Source: Ephydatia muelleri (taxonomy: Eukaryota > Porifera > Demospongiae > Spongillida > Spongillidae). From it: 64,000 nt of DNA. Positions 24,401 through 40,165 of this stretch are shown here, piece by piece. Location of the stretch: the NCBI GenBank assembly GCA_013339895.1, contig JABACO010000008.1, forward strand, positions 9,880,403 through 9,944,402, read 5' to 3'. The position numbers were made by a program, and so were the translations under genes. The notes beneath the pieces are model-generated. The model searched no databases. It saw nothing but the letters and a program-made list of their open reading frames with translations, and was not told the DNA's origin. The stretch's first letter is position 1. Each line of letters opens with the position of its first letter.

Positions 24401-26135
24401 GGGGTGATTGGGAGTTGAAGTACGTTACCAAGGGGTGGTGCATGTTGCCATGTGCTACCCTTCCCACCACAGGGGTAAATCCATAACGAGAGCAGCACAT
24501 GTGGACAATAAACCCTACGCCATCTCAGTAAGCATTGCCTTGTGTACTCTCCATGGGTAAGCACCCTCTCTCCTCCTTCCCTCCTCCTTCCCTCTTCCCT
24601 CTCTCCTCCTCTCACAGATCATGGCTGGAGGGGAGAGTGTGTTGGTTCTGGCAGCTTCATCAGAGGAAGACTATGCTTTGTGGATGTCTGCCCTGTGTGA
24701 AGCAGCCATTGGACAGGAGAGGGTGAGGGTGTGTGTGAGGCAGCCATTGGACAGGAGAGGGTGAGGGTGTGTGTGAAGCAGCCATTGGACAGGAGAGGGT
24801 GAGGTGTGTGTGAGGCAGCCATTGGACAGGAGAGGGTGAGGTGTGTGTGAAGCAGCCATTGGACAGGAGAGGGTGAGGTGTGTGTGAGGCAGCCATTGGA
24901 CAGGAGGGGGTGATGGTGTGTGTGAGGCAGCCATTGGACAGGTAGAGGGTGATGGTGTGTGTGAAGGTGCCATTGGACAGGTAGAGGGTGATGGTGTGTG
25001 TGAAGGTGCCATTGGACAGGAGAGGGTGAGGGTGTGTGTGAAGGTGCCATTGGACAGGAGAGGGTGAGGTGTGTGTGAAGGTGCCATTGGACAGGAGAGG
25101 GTGAGGTGTGTGTGAAGGTGCCATTGGACAGGAGAGGGTGATGGTGTGTGTGAAGGTGCCATTGGACAGGAGAGGGTGAGGTGTGTGTGAAGGTGCCATT
25201 GGACAGGACGAGGGTGATGGTGTGTGCGAGGCAGCCATTGGACAGGAGAGGGTGAGGTGTGTAGCTTAGAGAGTATGAATTGTAAGGTGAATTGGTGATG
25301 TGTGTGGTGAAGCAATGCATAAAATCTTTTGTAGTTCATTTATATGAGATTGGAACACGACACATACATATGTACACATGCATGCACACACACACACACA
25401 TGCACACACACATGTACACACACACATGCACTTACATGTACACACACACATGTACACACCCACAGGACTCAAGGTCATCCCAACACAGAACCTGTGTGCC
25501 ATGTGCTCTGCTTCTTACGACCAATCAGGTTGTGCCCTTCTGCTTGATGGGTGTGGTCAGCTTATTACTTGGCCACTCCCACCAGATCCATGTGCTACAG
25601 GAGGACTGGTCAAACGAGACAGTCAAGCTTGTAACCAGCTGTGAAATCACAGATGTCTGCGAAATCTCTACGGACAGTGGGCTCCCTTTCTATTGCACTA
25701 TTGTGAGTCACTGATGGTACAGGCGTGGGGGGATTCCCTCTTTACTGTCACCGTGACAACAGAAATACGTCCATTCTGAGATCACTCGTCAGGATACAGT
25801 GCAGGGGGTGTGGCTAGTGTGCTTCTGTTCCGAGTACGAGCTGGGGAAATTTGTTGCCGCGGTGACCAGTATCTGGGAGACAGAGATGCAGGTATGCTGC
25901 TGTGTTTTGCCATTTAACTCACTTGATTTGTTTCTCCAATTATCCACACATTCTTCTCACTATTTATTAATTTTTTCCTCTTTCACATCTCCCCCCTTGC
26001 CACCAGATTGACCTGTCGCTAAGCAACGTGGAGGACTCCCAGATACGGGACAGGGCACACAAAGCGGTCGAACTCATGCTGTCCAGCAAGTGGAGGAGTG
26101 ACAGTGTGACTCGTGGGCGGGCCGAGCACATCTAG
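17551..26135 (+). CDS. PLEKHM2: PLEKHM2 (SKIP) lysosome-kinesin adaptor, 21 exons
   Basis: PLEKHM2 binds Arl8 on lysosomes through a RUN domain and recruits kinesin-1; a PH domain lies near the C-terminus. Exons: 17551-17619, 17795-17901, 18018-18127, 18398-18497, 18565-18589, 18921-18983, 19041-19113, 19599-21133, 21194-21269, 21331-21421, 21632-21696, 22117-22214, 22339-22468, 24028-24209, about 24252-24299, 24385-24419, 24473-24527, 24618-24722, 25466-25702, 25793-25891, 26007-26135. RUN domain: CDHLDHVLMHGLRDYRPGYW, RGRAWLFTALNEQVLGSYLR, LDTLVSGLDFVIFNL. The long exon 8 encodes a disordered linker with a KRKKKKSKSKSQ patch and repeated KPVQAVGS/RPEQPVGL motifs. After it come RIAYVLVTNIAVYILRK, LAVKECPDYTGSVAL and the PH strand WKTGYFKLR. 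Exon 8 needs a one-base correction in the G6CG4 run at 20864-20874: one frame stops at 20899 and the next frame continues with FRKKSPHIFEYFGS. Introns hold several large tandem arrays. Confidence 0.93.
18690..18892. repeat. CTCATCATGGTCAC minisatellite, PLEKHM2 intron 5
   Basis: About 13 copies of a 15-bp CACCTCATCATGGT unit with variants (TTCATCATGGTCA, TCAGTATGGTCAC). Confidence 0.9.
21708..21842. repeat. GTGGTGATGATGGGT minisatellite, PLEKHM2 intron 11
   Basis: About nine copies of GGTGTGGTGATGATGG variants. CT-rich repeats (CCCTCTCCCTCTTCTTCCTT) follow to 22105, up to the exon 12 acceptor. Confidence 0.9.
22482..23990 (+). repeat. 1.5-kb polypyrimidine array, PLEKHM2 intron 13
   Basis: Nearly pure CTCCCTCCTCTCCCTCTCCT-type sequence fills intron 13 with pyrimidines on the sense strand. 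It is the second intron of this kind in the window. The long open frames on both strands (Leu/Ser/Pro or Arg/Glu/Gly) are artefacts. Confidence 0.95.
24702..25255 (+). repeat. Minisatellite made of duplicated exon 18 donor sites
   Basis: The last bases of PLEKHM2 exon 18 and its 5' splice site (CAGCCATTGGACAGGAGAGG|GTGAGG) are repeated. About 14 further copies of a 37-41 bp unit follow in intron 18. Most copies keep an intact AGAGG|GTGAGG donor. Confidence 0.93.
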
Positions 26136-26233
26136 GGGGCGTGGCTTAGTGTGTTGTTGTATGTGTGTGATTTGGAAAATCTTAACTGTCTAGACACTGC
26201 TTTCCGCTGCATGAATGAAACACACATGCACAC

Positions 26234-26294
<61 letters not shown>

Positions 26295-27890
26295 TACCAT
26301 AACAACATTTGTCTCTCAGCTGAAAGTCTTATCTATGGTTGATTCCTTGTAGGGAAACAATTTCCTTTTTTCTTTTCACTCTGAAGCTGCTTTGGAAAGT
26401 TGTATTGAGCAGTATGCCAAGACCATATCCGTTGTGCTATGTGGGAGATGTAATGGGACTCCAGTTAGTTCAACATTTAGTGAAGCTATAGTTTAGACAT
26501 GTTTCAAGCGAGTCCAATTGCACAGAGCCGTACTATGGTTTGGAGAGGAATGCTTGGGGAGCCACCTTCACTTGGGGGAGCCACCTTCACTTGGGGGAGC
26601 CACCTTCTTTTGGGGGAGCCACCTTCACTTGGGGGAACCACCTTCACTTGGGGGAACCACCTTCACTTGAGAGAACCACCTTCACTTGGGGGAACCACCT
26701 TCACTTGGGGCTGGGGGAGCCACCTTAACCTGGGGGAACCACCTTCACTTGGGGGAACCACCTTCACTTGGGGGAACCACCTTCACTTGGGAGAACCACC
26801 TTCACTTGGGGGAACCACCTTCACTTGGGGCTGGGGGAGCCACTTGGGGGAGCCACCTTCACTTGGGGGAACCACCTTCACTTGGGGGAACCACCTTCAC
26901 TTGGGGGGGGCTGGGGGAGCCACCTTCACTTGGGGGAACCACCTTCACTTGGGGGGGGGGGGGGGGGGGGCTGGGGGAGCCACCTTCACTTGGGGGAACC
27001 ACCTTCACTTGGGGGAACCACCTTCACTTGGGGGAGCCACCTTCACTGGGAAAAATCTAATGCAAAATGTTACCACATCTGCTCCAATTTATATTTGAGG
27101 TGAGGGGGTGGAGGGTTAATATTTGAGGTGAGGGGGGTGGAGGATTTATATTTGAGGTGAGGGGGTGGAGGGTTAATATTTGAGGTGAGGGGGTGGAGGG
27201 TTAATATTTGAGGTGAGGGGGTGGAGGGTTTATATTTGAGGTGAGGGGGTGGAGGGTTAATATTTGAGGTGAGGCGGTGGAGGGTTAATGTTTGAGGTGA
27301 GGGGGTGGAGGGTTAATATTTGAGGTGAGGGGGTGGAGGGTTTTAAGGAGTTATAGACCATGAAGCATGCATTGTTATCAATAGCAAGGAAGGTGTACTG
27401 AACCCTCTGCATTCCATCATGCACAGCTTCGTAAACCCAATGACACCATGTAAGGTTCACACAAGAACATCTAGAGGGAGGGGGAGGTGAAGATGAAGTG
27501 CTTTCCTTTAATTCCATCACTTTTCTGAATCAGGTTTAAAAATTTGAAGTCATCTGGATCAGGTGGTAAAGGAAGTGAAACCTTAGTTACCATTGTGTGA
27601 GCATGGACAAGTATCACCTGAATGTGTTAACCAGCTGTTGTACCAACAAACACTTGCATAGCTGATCATCTAAGGATTCTCACATAAGCATTCTCCCTCA
27701 GTTTAAACCCATTGGCCCCTTAAATCACCATAATGTATGGTATGTATCATAAATGTGCTTTTAATACTTCTAGGAAATTAAAGGAACTTAGCTCAAGTGA
27801 CAGCATACATGCTGTAAGATAAAATAATGGCTACTACACAACCACAACCGTTTGGATGATATAAATATGATGGAATAAAAAGTGATCAAT
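26136..27890. repeat. Intergenic tandem repeats between PLEKHM2 and TRIM gene
   Basis: 26234-26292 is (CA)n. 26560-27050 is a 19-bp array of GGGGGAACCACCTTCACTT with a G20 run at 26951-26970. 27093-27345 holds nine copies of a 28-bp unit TTAATATTTGAGGTGAGGGG plus GTGGAGGG. From 27346 to 27890 I see no gene. The two flanking genes converge here. Confidence 0.92.
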
Positions 27891-30041
27891 CTATAATTTT
27901 ACTACCACATTGTCATCCGAGCTGCTAACATAGACACTTCCATCTAGATCCACAGCCACTGCTAGTTGCTTGAGAAGGCATGTCTGAATCTTAGCAACCA
28001 GCTTTCCATTGGGATCAAACACCGTGACAAGAGATGTGTACATCTCGCACACGAGACAGTACCCTCCCCTGTCGATCGCTATCCCGGTCGGTTCGATTAA
28101 GTTTCCGTATGCCCTGACAAACGAACCCTCGGCGCTGAACACCTTGATGGAACTGCTCTTCCTTGCCGCGACGTGAATATTCCCCTGGGGGTCCACGGCC
28201 ACACCGTGGGGGAAACTGAAGCTTCCGCCGCCAGACGTGGAGCCAGATATGGACTGGACGAGGGTCCCCGCTGCATTGAACACGAGAACATTGTTCTGTC
28301 CGTTGGCGGCAATGATCCTGCCGCTCTTGGGATCCACACACACCCCGGCACTCTGTCCCTGGCCAAAAGCCTGCAGGAACTCCCCGCCGACTGTCATCTT
28401 CTGTATCCTGTGATTGTACCTGTCGGCTACGTACATGACATCGCCGTGTATGGCGATGCCTTGGGGGCCGTTGAACTGTCCCTCCCCACTCCCCACACCG
28501 CCAATGGCCAGCCTCTCCTTTCCTTCACCGTCCACGACATGGACCAGGTCGTTGCTGACGTAGAGCTCTCTGCTGTCGTTTCGTACGGCGATGAAGCTCG
28601 GGGCTCGGATGGTGAAGTATTTCACGACGGGCGTGCTGGCGGTGTAGTCTCTATTGACGTACAACTCGCTGGGGCTGTTGGCCAAGTGCTCCCCCTGCAG
28701 CGTGAGCCTGAGCTGGTGTGAGCCGGGGGTGGTGGGGGTGAAGGAGAGGGTGTAAGTACCGTTCCTGTGGTCCTCCACTTCTCCCATCACGGCGGACTTG
28801 GTGCTCAGATGGACAAGCTCGCCCTTCAATTGGAGCCCACCTCCAGTCAGCTTCTCTCCGGTGGGGTTTCTGGTTTCCACTCTCACCTGGTGAGGCGTGT
28901 TCATGCAAGCTGGGGTCTCGGGGGAGGACTGTGTCCAGGTGCTGTGGGGAGGTGAGCACTCCTCCACCTCACCCAATTGCTGGATGAGTTTCAAGAGTCG
29001 GGTGGTATCCAACGAGAGAACGGCGCTGTTATGCGGAGCCCGGCAGAGTTGCGCGCTCTCGCACGTCTTGATGGCAGCCTGCAGTTGGACCGGTAGAAGC
29101 GACTTTAATGCTAGCATCTCCACGTCGGTGTGAGTTTGTAGGATGCGGGCAGTCGTCTCGCTGTAGTCCGAGAGCTCTTTGTACGCCCTTTCGAATTCTT
29201 TCTCCTGTAGCGTCACGGCGGTTGCACTCGGAGGAGTTTTCACGACCGTCTCCAGTTTAGCCAACAATGCATTCTTCCGTTGCTTCAGAGCGTTCTCGAG
29301 TTCTTCGAATGCCGCGGTGATGGCTAGAGTTACGCTCTTTGCGTTTGTCTCCATCTCTTTAGCTGTCGCGCGCCGGTCCTCAACGGCGAGCTTCAGCTTG
29401 GCCATGGTTTCCCGGGCGCGGGACAGCGAGGCGACGGTTTCCTCTCGCTGCGTTTTGGAGACCGCATCTATCGCTCCGCACTGATGCTCCTTGTGGCTTT
29501 GCAAGGCACAACTTTGGCAGATGAGCCTGCTGCACGTATTACAGTAAACGCTCCACTCTTCCTCTTCGTGCCCGGGACTGGTGCAGCGGTACTCCGTCGC
29601 CCTTAGCAACCAGCGCAGGGCCTCGCTCGATTCCGCTCCGCACGGCAAGATCTTGTGCTTCTTCAAGCTGAGGTGTCGCTTGTGCTGATCCCAGCACTGC
29701 TGACATATCATCTCGTTACAATCCGCACAGAAAGCTTTGGCGAGTTCATTCGACGGGTTGTCGTAGCGACATCCCTCACACGCTGTGCCGTGACGAGCGT
29801 CCGTCATCTTGGCCAATGCCTGAACTACTTTCGCTTCCAGATCGACGTGCACGTTTGTCGTCAGGGCACCTGCCGCTACGGGGAACGTCCTGAGGCACTT
29901 GGGGCATCGTACGCTCCCTTGGTTATTGGATGGAGGATTTCTCCCTTCTAGGCACGATCGACAGACGGTGTGAAGACACGGGAGTATTCGGGGATCGACT
30001 AGCAGTTTGGAGCAGACAAAACAAGTACAGTCGGACATCAC
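27891..30041 (-). CDS. TRIM/NHL protein: RING, two B-boxes, coiled coil, filamin, NHL
   Basis: A single-exon gene for 716 residues with TRIM2/TRIM3/TRIM71 architecture. RING at about 5-47 (CFVCSKLL...CLHTVCRSC...CPKC). B-box 1 at about 92-133 (CEGC...FCADCNEMICQQCWDQHKRH). B-box 2 at about 152-192 (CTSPGHEEEEWSVYC...CQSCALQSHKEHQC). A coiled coil of about 195-330 follows, then a filamin-type Ig domain at about 385-470 (NGTYTLSFTPTTPGSHQLRL). The C-terminus is NHL repeats (GQFNGPQGIAIHGDVMYVAD, FSFPHGVAVDPQGNIHVAA). Such proteins are RING E3 ubiquitin ligases; NHL domains of TRIM71 relatives bind RNA. I cannot assign an orthologue among TRIM2, TRIM3 and TRIM71. Lack of introns amid intron-rich neighbours suggests a retrocopy origin or a lineage expansion. 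The start at 30041 places the RING six residues in, as is usual. Confidence 0.93.
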   Translation of the reverse strand: MMSDCTCFVCSKLLVDPRILPCLHTVCRSCLEGRNPPSNNQGSVRCPKCLRTFPVAAGALTTNVHVDLEAKVVQALAKMTDARHGTACEGCRYDNPSNELAKAFCADCNEMICQQCWDQHKRHLSLKKHKILPCGAESSEALRWLLRATEYRCTSPGHEEEEWSVYCNTCSRLICQSCALQSHKEHQCGAIDAVSKTQREETVASLSRARETMAKLKLAVEDRRATAKEMETNAKSVTLAITAAFEELENALKQRKNALLAKLETVVKTPPSATAVTLQEKEFERAYKELSDYSETTARILQTHTDVEMLALKSLLPVQLQAAIKTCESAQLCRAPHNSAVLSLDTTRLLKLIQQLGEVEECSPPHSTWTQSSPETPACMNTPHQVRVETRNPTGEKLTGGGLQLKGELVHLSTKSAVMGEVEDHRNGTYTLSFTPTTPGSHQLRLTLQGEHLANSPSELYVNRDYTASTPVVKYFTIRAPSFIAVRNDSRELYVSNDLVHVVDGEGKERLAIGGVGSGEGQFNGPQGIAIHGDVMYVADRYNHRIQKMTVGGEFLQAFGQGQSAGVCVDPKSGRIIAANGQNNVLVFNAAGTLVQSISGSTSGGGSFSFPHGVAVDPQGNIHVAARKSSSIKVFSAEGSFVRAYGNLIEPTGIAIDRGGYCLVCEMYTSLVTVFDPNGKLVAKIQTCLLKQLAVAVDLDGSVYVSSSDDNVVVKL

Positions 30042-31137
30042 GAGCCGCTTTGAGTCTTACTCTATGATTCTCGTTAACTCCAAGCAACGGTTCGAAACAG
30101 TAAATACAAAAGATATGTATTCAATTCCTGTGGGTTGGGGGCGGTGCCCGCACACGTGTCGGATGCCGAGTTTGAGTAAAAGGTGGATGGTCTACTGGTT
30201 CAAAGTATATAGCTATAGCAGATCTCGTTTCGGTTAATTAATAACTATCAATAAATCACTCCGGTTTTGTTTTCTTATGGACCTTGACCAATCATTGCAC
30301 AGAAGCCAAACCTCCCCGCGTAATTTCTAACTCAGGAACGTTCCGTACACAAAAGAACGGCGAAGAGTTCTCGCGTAGTTGTCGGCCAGCAGCTGATAGC
30401 GAGTGATTAGAAACACAGCTCCACATGACTCTTTTGAAAAAGGGGGAGGGAAGGAAGGAGAAGTGATTATCGCCCTATTAATCTGGCACGTTTGAGAAAT
30501 TAGCATGTGGCTGCTATTTGATTCTCTGAGCTCTATTGAGAAGGAAGGTTTCATTCCACAAGTCTACCTGCACGTGCTTCTGATACCATCTCTAAAGAAT
30601 GTGTGCATATTCTCCCACCAAAGCGAGCATGCTGTTTAACTAGTGATAAGTGTGATTGTTTTCACGCGTACACACACAGATGTGCAGCCTCTATGCATTG
30701 ATAAGTGTGGCATTCCATGAATGTTCTTTACAACCATCCGTGATGATATCAGCCATATCACACGCTTCATAGAAGTCAATAACTTGGCTGCAATCAAACT
30801 TGGCTACAGGTGAGTAGGTATAAGACCATGAACGTGCAGGATCTGGGGACCCCAAACCCAAAATAACCGGCAAGATTCACTTTCAAGCACCACTGCATAC
30901 TTTGTAATGGGATTTTAGCATACTTGCATATTCCTGCCACGTTTAGGTGAGGCTACATCACACCTTTGACCTGTTGAACTGGTAGTGTAGGCATGGAGCA
31001 AACAATTCACACAAACAGCACATAACAAGACTAAACAAACAAACACTGAATACCATTTGGGGACAGTTTTTTAAGTGATGCAGTGTTCGTTGCCTTGATC
31101 CAGTCCATTAATCCAGAGGTGGACACTTCAAGAGCCT
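30042..31137. other. Intergenic region, no gene seen
   Basis: Upstream flank of the TRIM gene and downstream flank of PDE6D. Short open frames show no family signature. Confidence 0.5.
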
Positions 31138-33100
<1,963 letters not shown>

Positions 33101-33269
33101 TTTAAAAATTGATAACACTGAAGAAAATTATGTTTTGCACACCCTTCAGAAGGAAGAAATGGAAAAAAAAAAAACAAAAAAAAAACAGAGGTGGTCACTA
33201 GATTACGGATAGGCGCGATTATATTATATATCTTCGGGTCTGGGTACGAGACCACCTGGCTATTAAGCG
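33101..33269. promoter_or_regulatory. Divergent intergenic region PDE6D / PEX5
   Basis: 169 bp between opposed start codons, with A-rich and GCGCGATTATATTATATA-like sequence at about 33211-33230. A shared promoter is inferred. Confidence 0.5.
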
Positions 33270-33372
33270 ATGGCTATGCGAGGTCTCGTCGAAGCGGAGT
33301 GCGGAGGGGCCAACCCTCTGGTGCAATGGTCCTCGCGTTTCTCCCAAGACAAGCCCATGGTTAAGGTAACCG

Positions 33373-33406
<34 letters not shown>

Positions 33407-35420
33407 GAAGAAGGGAGTGGTTGCATTCTCGGGGTATGGTTTTTCATGAACCCGTATGCCAGCGCTAACATGTGTGTGTGTGTGTGTGCGACGGTACAAA
33501 GCTGAGGCGGCCGGCGGCGGGAGGAGAGTAGGGGTAACTGCCACGGCTGAATAGTAGCGGACGTAATCCGTATTAGACGCTGATGGGTGGTGCACTTGGT
33601 ATACGTATGCAAGGTGAAGCAATTCTCAATGGCATGTTTTTCTGTTCCAGGGGGGAGTTCACGGTGACCAGCTTACAGAACTAACGGTGAGAGAGAGAGA
33701 GAGAGAGGGAGAGGTGTGCATCACGTGTAATTGCTCCGCCTTCTTGTAATATAGCACCACGGAACAACAGGGGCCGTTCAGCAGGCACGTGACCGTCTAC
33801 GCACATTATTTGTATATCGCCCACCTGCTCTCCCTGTGGCACTTTCTGCATACCTTCTGTATACTCAGCCACACTGCCCGTTATATCCTGGCACACTTAC
33901 GCATACCCTCTGTATAACTCCGCCCACTGCCGTTATATTTTTTGGCCCATTCCCTTTGCCTCACCAAATGGTGTACATGTCTTTGCCTGCAGTGGACTAA
34001 TGAATTTATAGCCGACCAAGGACCCATGGTCCCACAGTCATTTAACATGGCTGCCATCCTTCGCGAAGCACAGCGTATTGAACAGGCTCCGCCTATCCCC
34101 TCCTCGACTACTTTGATGGCTACACCCATTTTGCCACCGATTGAGCAAGGTCAGTGCATTAAATGGAGAAGACTCACTGAAGACACCCTCTTTGTGCAGA
34201 CAGTGGTGTGAGGGAGTGGGTGGAGCAATTTGCCTCTCAACATCATGTCAATGGTAGGCTCCCAGTGTGATCCTGTGTAAGCTGTTTGTCCATCTGAGTT
34301 AATAAGAGAGTTTTGTACTGCAATTTTGGCTATTTGTACCTTTTAAATGGTATGTGACTTCCAACCCAACTTCTACTCATATACACCCGTCATTTGTCTG
34401 TAACTAACATGCTTTACTATGTCCACAACATGCTAGGTACTGAAGATATAATTTTACCTCTGACGGAATGAGATGTTTACAAAATTAGAGTGTAGAACTA
34501 CAATGACATGTAACTCCTGATTCCTTTAAATTCAGGTGCAGAAGTCATGTATCTACGCGTGTATTATTTTTGTTGCAGTTTCGATAAGACTACTAAATGA
34601 TAGTTTTCATAGTAGTATACTGAAGTTTAGCTGTATTGCCTGTTCTTGGGAATTGTTGTATGTTTCAGTTATCATTATGTGTCCTCAAGTGACATTACTT
34701 TTTAAAATTGAGAGTTTTTAAGAAGTTTGAAAGCATATGTAATTCGGAGTTTTCTGCCATTTATTGCAAATCAAGCTTTTGCAGACTCTCTAGTAGTAAT
34801 TGAGACTGACAACAGTTGTTTGCATGTTGTGTGTATGTGTGCACATGGTGTTTATGTATGTGCCTGTGTGCATGTGTGAGTTTATGTATGTGCCTGTGTG
34901 CATGTGTGTATGTGCCTGTGTGCACATGGTGTTTATGTATGTGCCTGTGTGCATGTGTGTATGTGCCTGTGTGCATGTGTAAGTTTATGTATGTGCCTGT
35001 GTGCATGTGTGAGTTTATGTATGTGCCTGTGTGCATGTGTGTGCATGCATGTGTGTGCGTGCCTGTGTATGCATGTGTGTGTGTGTGTGTGTGTGTGTGC
35101 ATGCATGTGCGTGCCTGTGTATGTATGTGTGTGTGTGTGTGTGTGCATGCATGTGCGTGCCTGTGTATGTATGTGTGTGTGTGTGTGTGTGGTGTGTGTG
35201 TGTGTGTGTGTGTGTGTGTGCATGCAGCAGTGTTTGTTTTAGTTTGATGGTCTTGTCCTAGCTGCAGTGTCATTGGAGGAGGGATGGGTGATGGAGTATT
35301 CCCAACATCAGAACGTTGAAGCCAGACGATGGTTGGCCTTGCCTTTGTCTCTATGCTAACATGGGCACCACATCCTCTTTGCAGGGCAGAAGAGTTTTCT
35401 ATGACTGAGGAGGAAAGATG
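33270..35420 (+). CDS. PEX5: PEX5, peroxisomal PTS1 receptor, 5' part only
   Basis: The N-terminal half of PEX5, the shuttling receptor that imports PTS1 proteins into peroxisomes. Exons: 33270-33365, 33651-33686, 33993-34149, 34200-34253, 35268-35331, 35385-35420 (about 147 codons), then the frame runs into the assembly gap. The start [20 protein letters not shown] matches PEX5, including Cys11, which is ubiquitinated for receptor recycling. Next are [20 protein letters not shown] and the PEX14/PEX13-binding aromatic motifs WVEQF, WVMEY and WAEEF. The TPR domain that reads the SKL signal is missing and should lie in the gap. Intron 1 holds a G32 run seven bases after the donor; intron 4 holds TG/CATG repeats (34830-35225). 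Confidence 0.92.
33374..33405 (+). repeat. G32 homopolymer next to PEX5 intron 1 donor
   Basis: 32 consecutive G start 8 bases after the exon 1 boundary (AAG|GTAACCGC then G). On the sense strand this can form G-quadruplexes over the splice site. Confidence 0.95.
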
Positions 35421-35500
35421 GTGAGAGCCTGCTCCTCCCAACCCATCCTCCTTCCCTTCACCACCCCTTCCCTTCCTTCTCCATCCCTCCTTCCCTCCAT

Positions 35501-36500
35501 NNNNNNNNNNNNNNNNNNNNNNNNNNNNNNNNNNNNNNNNNNNNNNNNNNNNNNNNNNNNNNNNNNNNNNNNNNNNNNNNNNNNNNNNNNNNNNNNNNNN
35601 NNNNNNNNNNNNNNNNNNNNNNNNNNNNNNNNNNNNNNNNNNNNNNNNNNNNNNNNNNNNNNNNNNNNNNNNNNNNNNNNNNNNNNNNNNNNNNNNNNNN
35701 NNNNNNNNNNNNNNNNNNNNNNNNNNNNNNNNNNNNNNNNNNNNNNNNNNNNNNNNNNNNNNNNNNNNNNNNNNNNNNNNNNNNNNNNNNNNNNNNNNNN
35801 NNNNNNNNNNNNNNNNNNNNNNNNNNNNNNNNNNNNNNNNNNNNNNNNNNNNNNNNNNNNNNNNNNNNNNNNNNNNNNNNNNNNNNNNNNNNNNNNNNNN
35901 NNNNNNNNNNNNNNNNNNNNNNNNNNNNNNNNNNNNNNNNNNNNNNNNNNNNNNNNNNNNNNNNNNNNNNNNNNNNNNNNNNNNNNNNNNNNNNNNNNNN
36001 NNNNNNNNNNNNNNNNNNNNNNNNNNNNNNNNNNNNNNNNNNNNNNNNNNNNNNNNNNNNNNNNNNNNNNNNNNNNNNNNNNNNNNNNNNNNNNNNNNNN
36101 NNNNNNNNNNNNNNNNNNNNNNNNNNNNNNNNNNNNNNNNNNNNNNNNNNNNNNNNNNNNNNNNNNNNNNNNNNNNNNNNNNNNNNNNNNNNNNNNNNNN
36201 NNNNNNNNNNNNNNNNNNNNNNNNNNNNNNNNNNNNNNNNNNNNNNNNNNNNNNNNNNNNNNNNNNNNNNNNNNNNNNNNNNNNNNNNNNNNNNNNNNNN
36301 NNNNNNNNNNNNNNNNNNNNNNNNNNNNNNNNNNNNNNNNNNNNNNNNNNNNNNNNNNNNNNNNNNNNNNNNNNNNNNNNNNNNNNNNNNNNNNNNNNNN
36401 NNNNNNNNNNNNNNNNNNNNNNNNNNNNNNNNNNNNNNNNNNNNNNNNNNNNNNNNNNNNNNNNNNNNNNNNNNNNNNNNNNNNNNNNNNNNNNNNNNNN
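35501..36500. other. Assembly gap of exactly 1000 N
   Basis: The round size suggests a placeholder rather than a measured gap. CT-rich sequence leads in on the left and (GA)n leads out on the right (36501-36577), so repeats probably broke the assembly. The 3' parts of PEX5 (+) and ESF1 (-) both enter it. Confidence 0.97.
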
Positions 36501-36527
36501 GAGAGAGGAGAGAGAGAGAGAGAGAGT

Positions 36528-36581
<54 letters not shown>

Positions 36582-36710
36582 TGGAGAGCGAACAGCACAA
36601 ACGGTACGAGAGGGATGGTACAAGGATGGTACACAAGAGGGAAGTATTAAAAGAGACAGTAAATCACCAGAAGGAAGTGCAGGATGCAGTCACAATGAAA
36701 ATGCACATAC

Positions 36711-39175
<2,465 letters not shown>

Positions 39176-39846
39176 CGCACTTCTCTGTCCGCAGTCAACC
39201 CCTCACGGTGGAAGGTGCACGTGCGTAACCACGTGTCGGATAAAGCAGCTGTGCTGTCAAATCTATATTTCGACAATGATGCTCTTACTTCGAATTGCCT
39301 GCAGCAATTGAGTTAGCACACCCAGTAGCTAAACAGGCCACACGTAATCTAAGCCACGGTGGCCTTGGTCCGCGTTCACTTCATCGCCATATGCATCTCG
39401 TCACTGCCACAGTACCTTCAGACAACCCGACAGATGCTCAGCTACTTCAGAGTACCAAATACGTATAATGCGTTGGTCAGCCAGCCAGATGCAATCTCAA
39501 TTCGAAGCGTACTTGATGTTCCACCTCTCCAACACACACTCTCCTCACACATTGAGGAAGCTTTAATTAAATCCCTTTTCACAGATGCCACTGCTGTGTC
39601 TAAGGCCACTAAGGCCATATTTCTGCACCTCAAGCTCATGCATGGCTCAAAGTGGTCCAGAAGATTATTATTATTATATGGGATGGTTTCCGCGAAAAGG
39701 GACCTAGCGCATACATTTCTCTGTGCTGCTTTTTTTCAATTCAGAGCCTTACAACTCCACGACAGATACTCCGATTTTTAGTGCGTAAGAAGCAATGTGA
39801 CATTTCAGAATTCAAAAACATGCCTTTTCGCCCCATATCAAAAGAC
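39176..39846. other. ESF1 upstream region; unassigned open frame
   Basis: An open frame at 39359-39781 (+) shows no family signature that I recognise. The part after about 39690 matches the dispersed repeat seen at 31.3-31.6 kb, so the frame is unlikely to be a gene. Confidence 0.4.
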
Positions 39847-40011
39847 GAAATAGCTGTGGCGGCGTCATTTCCAGCGAGAAGGTGGAGGGGCAAAGGGCAG
39901 TAGGCTGGTAACCCTTAACATGCCTATCCACGTATAAGGATGAACAAAACACTGTCCAAATTTATCTCTCCAAGTGATAAGTTTCATACTTTGTTAACCA
40001 TGTATCTTCAC

Positions 40012-40165
40012 CTCTGGCCACATCCTCACCATTGGATGCATCAGCCTCTTTGGGCTCCTCTGGGAAAGATCCAGGGAGGGGGGTGTGTGGTAACCTAGTG
40101 ACAGCACAACTAAAGAGGGGGTTCCCCTTCTGGCTCATCACTAGTTGGGGTTTAAAAGGGACATG
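40012..40165 (-). pseudogene. ESF1 exon-4 relic, duplicon 1
   Basis: On the + strand, CATCCTCACCATTGGATGCA, GGGCTCCTC, CAGCACAACTAAAG, GTTCCCC and CATCACTAGT occur in the same order and spacing as in ESF1 exon 4 at 37976-38100. There the matches are CATCCTCATCACTGGATGCA, GGGCTCCTC, CAGCAACTAAAG, CTTCCCC and GTCACTAGT. The frame is broken, so it is a fossil of that acidic exon in the same orientation. Confidence 0.72.

Noticed and set aside
24619..25339. Minus-strand frames of about 190-230 codons reading SNGTFTHT repeats
   Set aside because: Reverse translation of the splice-donor minisatellite in PLEKHM2 intron 18.
26499..27103. Frames rich in GEPPSLGGTTFTWG
   Set aside because: Translation of the 19-bp intergenic minisatellite; no start context or homologue.
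34761..36650. Open frames of 390-620 codons around 35.5-36.5 kb
   Set aside because: They exist only because N bases do not create stops.
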